A stretch of DNA of 13,479 nt, from positions 1 through 13,479 of the forward strand of contig QMRW01000029.1 of NCBI GenBank assembly GCA_003650785.1. The letters are read 5' to 3'. Under the pieces are notes generated by a model. That model did not search any database. It saw only the letters and a program-made list of their open reading frames with translations, and had not been told where the DNA came from. Positions 7,382-13,479 of this stretch are shown here, in pieces. Numbering within the stretch: position 1 is the stretch's first letter; every line of letters begins with the position of its first letter. The DNA comes from Thermoprotei archaeon (GTDB lineage Archaea; Thermoproteota; Thermoprotei; Thermofilales; B20-G17). The position numbers and the translations under genes were made by a program.

Positions 7382-7389
7382 CTAATATA
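7382..7389 (+). promoter_or_regulatory. TATA box of the sulfur operon
   Basis: CTAATATA preceded by GGAAAAG (7375-7381, BRE-like). The expected start near 7410-7413 falls inside operator copy 2, leaving a leader of about eight bases before ATG 7420. The promoter is thus sandwiched between the two operators. Confidence 0.5.
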
Positions 7390-7392
7390 GTA

Positions 7393-7417
7393 GTATCTAT
7401 AACACTGTTATAGATAC
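7393..7417. promoter_or_regulatory. operator copy 2: perfect 25-bp palindrome ahead of the sulfur operon
   Basis: GTATCTATAAC (7393-7403) and GTTATAGATAC (7407-7417) are exact reverse complements separated by ACT. The palindrome ends two bases before the start codon and covers the predicted transcription start, a classic repression position. Its centre is 38 bp from that of copy 1. Confidence 0.8.
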
Positions 7418-7419
7418 AT

Positions 7420-8346
7420 ATGACAAATGAATGTCTTAAAGTATTCCATAGTACACTAGATCTGGCCACTGGACTATGGCCGACTCCTTTAGTAAGGCTT
7501 AACTCTCTTTCCAGTAAAGAGGTAGAGGTGTGGGCTAAGCTCGAATTCTTCAACCCTTTTAGTCATAGTATTAAAGATAGAACTGTGTGGAATATGATCA
7601 CTAAGGCGAGGGAAAGAGGGATTCTGAGGGGAAGACTTTATGAAGCTACTTCAGGTAATGTTGGAATAGCTATGGCTTGTCTAGCAAATATATTGGGATT
7701 AAAGTTTAGAGCTTACCTACCTGCACCTACATTAGATTCAACACTTACTCTACTAAAGCTTCTAGGTGCAGAAGTTATTGTTACAAATTATAGCACTATA
7801 GATCGTAGAATGATCAACTATGTTTCTGAGCTAGCTAAGAGAGAAGGTGCTGTGAATTTGAATCAATTTGATAATGACGATAACTTCGAAGTACATTTTA
7901 ACCATACTGCAAAGGAGTTAGATGAACAATTGAGAGCTGTTAATAGAGCTCCACCTAGGGGAATATTTGCTGGAGTAGGAACTTCAGGACATATAGCTGC
8001 TCTCTCTAAGTACTTCAAATCTAAGTATGGTAGCTCTGTTAAAATATACGGAATTATTCCTAGTGGTGATTGTAGTATTCCGGGTATAAAGAGGTTAGAG
8101 ACAGGCCCTAAGTGGTTTTTTGAAGTGGAAGTAGACGGAGTAGAGGAGGTATCCTTCAGAGAGGCTATTGAAGGGTGTGCTTATATTGCAAGACATGAAG
8201 GGTTATTAATAGGCCTAAGCTCTGGTGCGGTTACTTCTGCCTTTATCAGAAGATCTAAAGATCTAAGTCCAGGTACTTATGTTCTTATCTATCCAGATGA
8301 TGCATTTAAATATATTAGTTATCTAAAGGAATATCTAGGTGGGTGA
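7420..8346 (+). CDS. cysteine synthase-family PLP enzyme (possible O-phosphoserine sulfhydrylase)
   Basis: Beta-replacement enzyme (fold type II PLP) that would make cysteine from sulfide and an activated serine. Seen: NPFSHSIKDR with the PLP lysine Lys52, the substrate loop EATSGNVG (77-82), the phosphate-binding GVGTSGH, and the C-terminal GLSSGA and YPDDAFKY blocks in normal order; 308 residues fits CysK/CysM. The segment IPGIKRLETGPKW resembles, from memory, the loop carrying the phosphate-recognising Arg of Aeropyrum O-phosphoserine sulfhydrylase, so O-phosphoserine is a plausible substrate, but the N-terminal extension of that enzyme is absent. ATG 7420 follows the operator directly, with a very short leader. 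First gene of a six-gene sulfur operon whose next enzymes consume cysteine. Cystathionine beta-synthase-like activity is an alternative. Confidence 0.85.
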   Translation: MTNECLKVFHSTLDLATGLWPTPLVRLNSLSSKEVEVWAKLEFFNPFSHSIKDRTVWNMITKARERGILRGRLYEATSGNVGIAMACLANILGLKFRAYLPAPTLDSTLTLLKLLGAEVIVTNYSTIDRRMINYVSELAKREGAVNLNQFDNDDNFEVHFNHTAKELDEQLRAVNRAPPRGIFAGVGTSGHIAALSKYFKSKYGSSVKIYGIIPSGDCSIPGIKRLETGPKWFFEVEVDGVEEVSFREAIEGCAYIARHEGLLIGLSSGAVTSAFIRRSKDLSPGTYVLIYPDDAFKYISYLKEYLGG

Positions 8347-8350
8347 TGAA

Positions 8351-8716
8351 ATGCTGACTCCCTTTTGTGAAATATTGACTAAAAAGATACTTCCTGTGAT
8401 AAGATTTCTTGTCGCCAGAGAACTTATTGAGGAATATAATCTCACTCAACTTGAAACAGCTAGGCTCCTTGGAGTAAGTCAGCCACTCCTAAATTACTAC
8501 CTTACAGGGAGGAGGAAAGTCAAATACTTAGATAAATTGTCCAAAGTACCGGTCATAGTGGAACAGAGCAAAAGAGTGGCTAAAGCTATAGCTAGTGGGG
8601 AGTTTGATAAGGTATCTATCTGTACAGTATGCAAAACACTTCATGCTCATGCTCCGGAGATCTTAAGGGAGTTGAATATGGACATGGACAACGTACTTCT
8701 CAATTATAGGGAGTGA
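8351..8716 (+). CDS. small XRE-type HTH regulator with three cysteines
   Basis: 121 residues from ATG 8351, chosen over GTG 8339 because GGTGAT (8342-8347) is a Shine-Dalgarno three bases before it. A helix-turn-helix spans about 31-53: LTQLETARLLGVSQPLLNYY followed by LTGRR, the XRE pattern of archaeal COG2522-type predicted regulators. Cys6 (PFCEI) and Cys91/Cys94 (SICTVCKTLH), with His98 and His100 nearby, could bind a metal or Fe-S cluster or sense redox or persulfide; such Cys are, from memory, common in COG2522 proteins. It is the only regulator in the sulfur operon and lies between cysteine synthase and desulfurase with 4-bp gaps. I infer that it binds the twin palindromes at 7355-7417 and controls its own operon. 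Confidence 0.8.
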   Translation: MLTPFCEILTKKILPVIRFLVARELIEEYNLTQLETARLLGVSQPLLNYYLTGRRKVKYLDKLSKVPVIVEQSKRVAKAIASGEFDKVSICTVCKTLHAHAPEILRELNMDMDNVLLNYRE

Positions 8717-8720
8717 GATA

Positions 8721-9953
8721 GTGATAAACATCGAACACATTAGAGAAGACTTTCCACTACTGAAGAACACTAAAGTGATATACTTAGATAATGCTGCTAC
8801 AACTCAAAAACCTATTCAAGTAATTGAGGCTATCAGTGAGTTTTATTCAAAATTTAATGCTAACATCCATAGAGGAATATATGATCTAAGTGAAGAAGCC
8901 ACTGAGCTATATGAAGAAGCTCATGAAGAGGTAGCCAAATTCATTAAAGCCCGAAGTTGGGAAGAGGTAATTTTTACAAGGAATACTACTGAGGCACTTA
9001 ATATTCTAGCTTTATCTTTATCGAAGAAATTTATTGACGAAGGTGATGAAATTATAGTTACGATAATGGATCATCACAGTAATTTACTCCCATGGTTTAA
9101 AGTCGCTGAATATACAAAGACTAAAGTTAAAGTAATTAAATTCTCCTCTCGTTGGAGACTTACAGGAAGTGATTTTGAAAATTGCATAAGTGAAAGAACA
9201 CGTGTAATAGCTCTTCCTCACATATCGAATGTACTGGGAGTAATAAATGACGTTAAGAGTGTAGCTAAAGTAGCTCACGAGGTAGGTGCTCTTCTAGTAG
9301 TAGATGGAGCTCAATCTGTCCCTCACATGCCTGTGGATGTGAGGGAGTTAGAGATAGATTTTCTCGCCTTCAGTGGCCATAAAATGCTAGGTCCTACAGG
9401 AATAGGAGTTCTATGGGGGAGAGAAGATATTCTTGAAGACTTACCACCAGTACTTTATGGTGGAGATATGGTTAAGTCCGTCTTACTAGAACTCTCTACT
9501 CTTAAACTTAGTATAGAATATAATGATCTTCCCTGGAAATTTGAGGCAGGTACACCTAATATCGCTGGTGGTATAGGATTGTGCGCAGCAGTGAAGTATT
9601 TGGAAAGAATAGGTATGAATGAAGTCCATAGACATGAGAGAGATCTCTTACGATATACTCTAAAGAGATTCTCTGAGCTAGAAGATAAAGTGAGTATCTT
9701 AGGTCCGCTAGACATGCATAAGAAGAGCGGATTATTATCGTTTAACCTAAGTAGCTACGATCCATTTGTCGTAGCTTCATGGTTAGCAACAGATAATATT
9801 GCTGTAAGGGCTGGATTTCATTGTGCTCAACCCCTATACAAATATTTGGGATTGGATAACGGTAGTGTGAGAGTGAGCTTCTATATATACAATACTAAGA
9901 GCGAGGTGGATGCCCTAGTAGATAGTGTAAAGAGACTTCTAGGTGAAAAGTAA
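8721..9953 (+). CDS. sufS: cysteine desulfurase, SufS/group II type
   Basis: PLP enzyme that converts cysteine to alanine and leaves a persulfide on its own catalytic Cys for Fe-S and thio-cofactor synthesis. All group II motifs are present: YLDNAATTQKP (21-31), DHHSN with catalytic His119, VDGAQSVPH (Asp195, Gln198), SGHKMLGPTGIGVL with PLP lysine Lys221, FEAGTPN, RAGFHCAQP with catalytic Cys368, and the substrate-carboxylate Arg384 in VRVSFYIYNT. At 410 residues it is full length. GTG 8721 is preferred; a GAGTGA lies just upstream and gives normal spacing from the regulator (4 bp). The next gene overlaps its stop by one base. No SufE, SufBCD or SufU is seen here; the scaffold supplied downstream is IscU-like. 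Confidence 0.95.
   Translation: MINIEHIREDFPLLKNTKVIYLDNAATTQKPIQVIEAISEFYSKFNANIHRGIYDLSEEATELYEEAHEEVAKFIKARSWEEVIFTRNTTEALNILALSLSKKFIDEGDEIIVTIMDHHSNLLPWFKVAEYTKTKVKVIKFSSRWRLTGSDFENCISERTRVIALPHISNVLGVINDVKSVAKVAHEVGALLVVDGAQSVPHMPVDVRELEIDFLAFSGHKMLGPTGIGVLWGREDILEDLPPVLYGGDMVKSVLLELSTLKLSIEYNDLPWKFEAGTPNIAGGIGLCAAVKYLERIGMNEVHRHERDLLRYTLKRFSELEDKVSILGPLDMHKKSGLLSFNLSSYDPFVVASWLATDNIAVRAGFHCAQPLYKYLGLDNGSVRVSFYIYNTKSEVDALVDSVKRLLGEK
9941..9946 (+). promoter_or_regulatory. Shine-Dalgarno of the second desulfurase-like gene
   Basis: AGGTGA inside the end of sufS, six bases before ATG 9953; the stop and start codons share one base (TAATG). This fixes the start and implies translational coupling. 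Confidence 0.6.
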
Positions 9954-11176
9954 TGTCTATAAAAGCCCTTCTCAAAGCCCATGGCACTCCTCTACGTGAA
10001 GTATATTTTGACCTAGAGAACTCCCCCTTTGTACCTAGGGAAGTAGTAGAAGCTATGCTCCCTTACTTCAATAAATATGGTTATGGCAATCCAGCTATAA
10101 CACACAAGCCTGGCTGGGAAGCATATGATGAACTTCTTCAGGCAAAGGAATTCATAGCGAGGACTATAGGTGCTTCTCCTGAAGAAATAACTTTCACTCA
10201 TAGTGGTACGGAGGCAAATAATTTAGCTATTCTAGGTACTGCTCTTAAATTTAGGAAAGATAAAAGAAAAATACTAATCTCCGCCATAGAACACCTAAGT
10301 GTTACCTTTGCTGCTGAACACGCCTCTAAGCTCCTCGGACATGAAGTGCTAATAGTACCAGTAGATGAGGAAGGGTTCATAGATTCCGAGGTATTTGAAG
10401 CCTATATGAGTAAGGATGTCTTTTTAGTGAGTATTCAGGCAGTAAACCATGAAATAGGGACTATACAAAATATAAAAGAGCTAGTTAAGATAGCTAGAGA
10501 TTATAACCCTGATATAATCTTTCATATGGATGCTGCTGAGGCTTATGGTAGAATAAAGTTCAATGTAAAAGATCTGGGAGTGGATCTAGTCACGCTAAGT
10601 AGTAGCAAAATTCATGGACCTAAGGGCGTTGGAGTCCTCTTCATTAGAAGTGGAATAGACATAGAGCCTATCATTAAAGGACAAATAAGTGTTGAGAGAT
10701 TCTGGCCTGGTTCTGAGAACATCCCTGCTATAATGGGATTTAGGAAAGCAGTTGAATTAGCATTTAATAATTTCGAATCAAATGTAAGTAAGATGAGAGA
10801 ACTTAGAGATAAGTTAATGAAGGGTGCTCTAGAAGAGATACCCTATGTCCTAGTAAACGGTCCTAGAGGAGATAAAAGAGCTCCGGATAATGTTAATCTA
10901 AGCTTTCTTTACATAGAGGGGGAGGCTTTGACTATTGAGCTAAGCCTACGAGGAGTATATGTCTCTAGTGCAAGTGCTTGTACGAGTAGGATTTTGGAAC
11001 CAAGTCACATCCTCCTAGCTATAGGTAGGAAGTATGAAGAAGCTCATGGAAGTATATTGTTCAAAATATCAAGATATCATAGCGAAGAAGATATAAGCTA
11101 TACTCTTGAAAATCTATCGGAAGCTGTAGAGAGACTAAGAAGGATTAGTCCACTCAAGGGTGATGAACATGAGTAA
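9953..11176 (+). CDS. divergent NifS/IscS-like aminotransferase class V protein
   Basis: 407 residues, aligning along its whole length with group I desulfurases (NifS/IscS). Retained: catalytic-loop Cys343 (SSASACTS, then EPSHIL), PLP lysine Lys219 (SSSKIHGPKGVGVLF), His114 (IEHLSV), Asp193 and the GNPAITH block. Changed relative to E. coli IscS, aligned from memory: the ATT of the N-terminal SATTP is NSP; the Gln of DATQ is Glu196; the GHK histidine is Ser218; the phosphate-binding RSGT is WPGS; and the substrate-carboxylate Arg of SIRFSLGR is Leu369. Activity on free cysteine is therefore uncertain; an altered substrate, a persulfide relay, or a scaffold role with SufS or IscU are possible. 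The group I-like Cys loop and the adjacent IscU argue that it is IscU's physical partner. Confidence 0.85.
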   Translation: MSIKALLKAHGTPLREVYFDLENSPFVPREVVEAMLPYFNKYGYGNPAITHKPGWEAYDELLQAKEFIARTIGASPEEITFTHSGTEANNLAILGTALKFRKDKRKILISAIEHLSVTFAAEHASKLLGHEVLIVPVDEEGFIDSEVFEAYMSKDVFLVSIQAVNHEIGTIQNIKELVKIARDYNPDIIFHMDAAEAYGRIKFNVKDLGVDLVTLSSSKIHGPKGVGVLFIRSGIDIEPIIKGQISVERFWPGSENIPAIMGFRKAVELAFNNFESNVSKMRELRDKLMKGALEEIPYVLVNGPRGDKRAPDNVNLSFLYIEGEALTIELSLRGVYVSSASACTSRILEPSHILLAIGRKYEEAHGSILFKISRYHSEEDISYTLENLSEAVERLRRISPLKGDEHE

Positions 11177-11657
11177 GATTCCTCTCCCCTACACTCCAAA
11201 GGTTTTAGAAATCTTCAGAAATCCAAAGAATTTAGGTAAAATTGAGGATTATAGTGTTGTTGCGGAAGCAGGAAGTCCTGCATGTGGAGATGTTATCAGA
11301 ATATACTTAAAAGTAGGGAAAGTGAATGAAGAGGATGTAATAATGGCCGCTAGTTTCGAAAGTTATGGATGTGCTGCCAATATAGCCTCGGCTAGTATAC
11401 TTACAGAACTGGTAAAAAGAATGCCCTTAAAGGAGGCTTGGAAGATAGGTTGGAAGAGAATTTCAGATGAGTTAGGAGGTCTTCCTTCGATAAAGTACCA
11501 CTGTAGTATACTAGCTGTAGGAGCCCTTAAGAGAGCTATTAGAAAATACTACGAGAATAAAGAGCGCCCAGACTGGCTTCCAAAAGAAGAGACTTTAGAA
11601 GAAAGACAGGCCTTAGAACTCGAGAAACTTTTAGAGAAACTCTATAGAAGACTCTAG
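11169..11657 (+). CDS. iscU: IscU/NifU N-terminal-type Fe-S cluster scaffold
   Basis: Scaffold on which [2Fe-2S] clusters are assembled from desulfurase-derived sulfur. With start ATG 11169 (162 aa) the three cluster cysteines are Cys39 (GSPACGDVI), Cys68 (SYGCAANIASAS) and Cys112 (KYHCSILAVGALKRAI); Asp41 and His111, also important in IscU, are kept. The region after ~125 is a charged coiled-coil-like tail (EETLEERQALELEKLLEKLY) longer than in bacterial IscU. The bacterial LPPVK HscA-binding motif is replaced by GGLPSIK. ATG 11169 is preferred over GTG 11160 and ATG 11163 because GGTGAT at 11159-11164 makes a Shine-Dalgarno. It overlaps the preceding desulfurase-like gene by 8 bp. No HscA/HscB or ferredoxin gene is nearby. 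Confidence 0.93.
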   Translation: MSKIPLPYTPKVLEIFRNPKNLGKIEDYSVVAEAGSPACGDVIRIYLKVGKVNEEDVIMAASFESYGCAANIASASILTELVKRMPLKEAWKIGWKRISDELGGLPSIKYHCSILAVGALKRAIRKYYENKERPDWLPKEETLEERQALELEKLLEKLYRRL

Positions 11658-11664
11658 AGGTGAT
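11657..11664 (+). promoter_or_regulatory. perfect Shine-Dalgarno fixing a TTG start
   Basis: GAGGTGAT is the full complement of the archaeal 16S 3' end and lies three bases before TTG 11668. The ATG at 11663 reads only two codons before a stop, so TTG is the start. Confidence 0.7.
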
Positions 11665-11667
11665 GCA

Positions 11668-11898
11668 TTGAATATAATAGACTTAAGTGTAAGACGCCCG
11701 GGATGTACAGGACACCCCGTGACTAGGCTAAATAGAGTACTAAGAGAACTACACGAGAATAGAGTTATCATTAGAGTAAAGGTAAGTGAGATACCAATTA
11801 AAGTCTTAGAAAAAATGGTCTTAAGGAGAGGCTATAAAGTAGCTAAAGTGAATATCAGAAATGAGTATGCTGAAATAAAGATTGTAAAGTCTTCTTAA
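11668..11898 (+). CDS. TusA/SirA-like sulfur carrier protein (candidate)
   Basis: A 76-residue protein whose predicted order (strand, Cys loop, helix, strand, helix, two strands) matches the TusA fold: IIDLSVRRPGCTGHPVTRLN, helix to ~30, VIIRVKVSE strand, IPIKVLEKMVLRRG helix, YKVAKVNIRN and YAEIKIVK strands. TusA receives persulfide from a desulfurase on the Cys of a CPxP motif. Here Cys13 and Pro17 are present but the spacing is CTGHP, one residue longer than CPxP, so this is a divergent member. It is the last gene of the sulfur operon, 10 bp after iscU, where a carrier accepting sulfur from SufS or the NifS-like protein makes sense. Alternatives are an unrelated small alpha/beta protein. 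No clear terminator follows. Confidence 0.65.
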   Translation: MNIIDLSVRRPGCTGHPVTRLNRVLRELHENRVIIRVKVSEIPIKVLEKMVLRRGYKVAKVNIRNEYAEIKIVKSS

Positions 11899-12333
11899 AC
11901 CTACAAGTATTAAAATCAAGAATCATGAACATCTTTATCTACTTATGTTGTACCTCTTGACGTTCTCCCTACTAAGGCGAGGAACTCTCTTACGTCGTAC
12001 TCCGTAATTTGTTCCATAGTTATATATACTTTGAGGAGTTAATGCTAAGACATCAGAAGTAGGGAAAAATACTGATCCCACCTACTCAAGGGAAATTGAA
12101 AAAAAGATATGATAATCTTTAACGTAATGAGAGTTCTCCTGTTAAAACTATCTTCACAGAGCACGTCGATTTAATAAAATGAATAGAATATTGGAAGCAA
12201 TATGTGGACTGATATTCTCATCTCATGATCAAAAGAGGACTACTTGAGGGGTTGTGGAGAGGTATAGAGACTTGTCGCTTTCAGAATATACATGCTATAA
12301 TGGAAACTACTTTAGGGTACACAGGTTTCCAGC
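11899..12333. other. gene-poor stretch after the sulfur operon
   Basis: No convincing gene. Short frames include a 24-codon minus-strand frame from 12017 (MEQITEYDVREFLALVGRTS...), protein-like but unsupported, and a 41-codon plus-strand frame 12225-12350 running into the next gene. Small hairpins occur at 12188-12203 (ATATTG-GAAG-CAATAT) and around 12106-12120. No T-run terminator is evident directly after 11898, so operon transcription may run on. Confidence 0.4.
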
Positions 12334-12927
12334 TTAAATCAGTCTCCTAACTGCTCCGATTTCGAACTCAGCCCTTATTCCATTGTCTGTCTTTTCTGGA
12401 AGTTTCTCAGCTAGCTTAACCTCATCATACATCCTATCTAATACAAGCAGAGCCATTACGACATAGGGGCAGAGGTGCTCTCTACCTATGTAGGGGTGTA
12501 TATATGGAGCATAACGACAACCTTTAACCTCAAAAACTATTAAATTCTTTCTCTTCGAGAAACGGGCTTCTCTGACGAAACCGGATTTAATAAGCTTCTC
12601 AGCTAGGAGATCGGGAGTCCAATTCCTAACTTCACTGTAGATAGGGGAATTCTTAAACCACCTCCTAAGGGTGTTTATAGACCTAAAAGCCATAATCGCG
12701 GGAAGTGCCTTAGCTACCTCATGTTCAGTTTTAAAGTAGGCATGGAGTAGGATTTGCATGAGGATTTCAATTATATTCCTCTCACTACCTCCCGAAACCG
12801 GCCTTCTCCTAGATTTAAACATGTATTCCAAAAGGAACACCTTAGATACTATACTATCCTTCCTCTTTTTTCTTTCGCTGGATCTGTATAGATAAGATCT
12901 ACGTAAATAGGGAGTATTTAGGATCAT
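12334..12927 (-). CDS. hypothetical basic protein with C/H/H/C cluster
   Basis: I do not recognise the family. In the 197-residue reading the first ~50 residues are strongly basic (YRSSERKKRKDS, KSRRRPVSGG), the middle is helical (NIIEILMQILLHAYFKTEHE), and the C-terminal third holds a compact cluster GCRYAPYIHPYIGREHLCPY with Cys137, His144, His151 and Cys153, suggestive of a metal site or a V4R/ligand-binding-like Cys motif. This is followed by a hydrophobic helix (VVMALLVLDRMYDEV) and an Ala/Glu-rich end. Start uncertain: ATG 12927 has a TATA-like block (12957-12967) at suitable distance; ATG 12822 (162 aa) is an alternative that drops the odd N-terminus. Transcribed convergently towards the sulfur operon. 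Could be nucleic-acid binding; no direct evidence. Confidence 0.55.
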   Translation of the reverse strand: MILNTPYLRRSYLYRSSERKKRKDSIVSKVFLLEYMFKSRRRPVSGGSERNIIEILMQILLHAYFKTEHEVAKALPAIMAFRSINTLRRWFKNSPIYSEVRNWTPDLLAEKLIKSGFVREARFSKRKNLIVFEVKGCRYAPYIHPYIGREHLCPYVVMALLVLDRMYDEVKLAEKLPEKTDNGIRAEFEIGAVRRLI

Positions 12928-13435
12928 ATTTGATGCTCGACTTGGAGTTATGGAAATAGTATTTTTATCTTTCTCATGTAATTATGTGAATATGAACAAG
13001 CTTAAGGCAGTTGCTGTTCTAGCTATGTGATAGGTGGCTATGGTACATAGGTTTATAGACTCGGAGTTTGACTCTTATGTCCTATATTCTATCCATTATT
13101 CAGGATCGGGGGGATTAAGTGTTATATTCTATGAAAATGCAAAGGACTCGGGAAAAATGCATAGTGTTGTGATCTAGTAATCATCACTCGCTAGATGAGT
13201 AAATATGAGCCCACCTAATAATATTAAAACTCCCTCTCAAATAGATCCTCACCTAGATTACGGAATTTGGCTCTTGAGAGTTAAGTTGTCTTCTAAGGTA
13301 CTGACCTTGAGCAACTGATGAACACCATGATAATGAGGAGGGAGAAGAAGGTATGGAAATTCGCTACCGCTCAAGGAGGAGTGGAAGTTAGAGATCTCAT
13401 GATAATATAGCCTATTATCAGTACTATCCATAGTC
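12928..13435. other. stretch with short broken reading frames on the plus strand
   Basis: No intact gene recognised. Plus-strand fragments: MNKLKAVAVLAM at 12993-13031, resembling the start of a signal peptide; a 45-codon frame 13040-13177 preceded by GGTG; a 37-codon frame 13205-13318; and, one frame over, a fragment ending at 13411 that includes MRREKKVWKFATAQGGVEV. A TATA-like TATTTTTA at 12959-12966 sits about 30 bp before 12993. The 62-codon minus-strand frame 13258-13446 is antisense to these and is not supported. This could be a decayed gene or non-coding DNA. Confidence 0.35.
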
Positions 13436-13436
13436 C

Positions 13437-13444
13437 TTATATAC
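13437..13444 (+). promoter_or_regulatory. TATA box for a gene starting at the right edge
   Basis: TTATATAC, with a predicted start near 13466. GGTG at 13465-13468 lies five bases before an ATG at 13474, so a plus-strand gene probably begins there and continues beyond the window. Confidence 0.4.
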
Positions 13445-13479
13445 ACAAGACCACACCTTTTTACGGTGTCAGAATGATA

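Noticed and set aside
9084..10380. short minus-strand frames inside sufS and the NifS-like gene
   Set aside because: Shadows of well-supported plus-strand genes.
11943..12017. 24-codon minus-strand frame MEQITEYDVREFLALVGRTS...
   Set aside because: Protein-like but too short, without a Shine-Dalgarno or correctly spaced TATA box; kept only as a note in the gap description.
12188..12203. 6-bp hairpin ATATTG-GAAG-CAATAT
   Set aside because: Short AT-rich stems of this size are expected by chance in this DNA and nothing nearby gives it a role.
13258..13446. 62-codon minus-strand frame at the right end
   Set aside because: Antisense to purine-rich plus-strand fragments, with no promoter or Shine-Dalgarno and low-complexity composition.

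Overview
The window reads as archaeal chromosome, most likely a (hyper)thermophilic member of the Thermoproteota (crenarchaeal side). The evidence is an archaeal ribosomal protein S10, an archaeal-type DUF2207 membrane protein, TATA-box promoters about 26 bp from probable transcription starts, GGTGAT/GAGGTGAT Shine-Dalgarno sites matching the archaeal 16S 3' end, frequent GTG/TTG starts, AT-rich DNA and heavy use of AGA/AGG/ATA codons. I cannot name a genus. No tRNA, rRNA, CRISPR array or insertion sequence is visible.

Layout. 1-749 (+) is the C-terminal part of a DUF2207 membrane protein cut by the left edge, followed by a T-run terminator. 869-2669 (-) is a two-gene ABC-2 exporter operon with overlapping genes. 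2670-3196 is a gene-poor stretch ending in the promoter of S10 (3197-3505, +). 3699-3905 (-) is a dodecin lacking the usual flavin-stacking Trp. 4072-4363 (-) holds what looks like a frameshifted gene remnant, followed upstream on the same strand by a PHP-family metal phosphoesterase (4372-5073, -). A divergent intergenic region with two hairpin-forming inverted repeats separates it from a 652-residue secreted, membrane-anchored surface protein (5328-7286, +) with its own terminator.

The centrepiece is a compact six-gene sulfur operon, 7420-11898 (+): a cysteine-synthase-family enzyme, a small HTH regulator with three cysteines, a SufS-type cysteine desulfurase, a second and divergent NifS/IscS-like protein, an IscU scaffold and a TusA-like sulfur carrier. 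Genes overlap or are separated by 4-10 bp. The logic is synthesis of cysteine, extraction of its sulfur as persulfide, then delivery to an Fe-S scaffold and a sulfur carrier. The promoter is flanked by two copies of a palindromic operator (core TATAAC-N3-GTTATA) at 7355-7375 and 7393-7417, which makes a local autoregulatory loop through the HTH protein attractive.

11899-12333 has no convincing gene. 12334-12927 (-) is an unrecognised basic protein with a C/H/H/C cluster. 12928-13479 has only short, broken reading frames and ends with a TATA box and Shine-Dalgarno that may belong to a gene starting at 13474.

The most interesting observations are the twin operators, the altered active site of the second desulfurase inside an IscU operon, the cysteine-bearing regulator, and the Trp-less dodecin.
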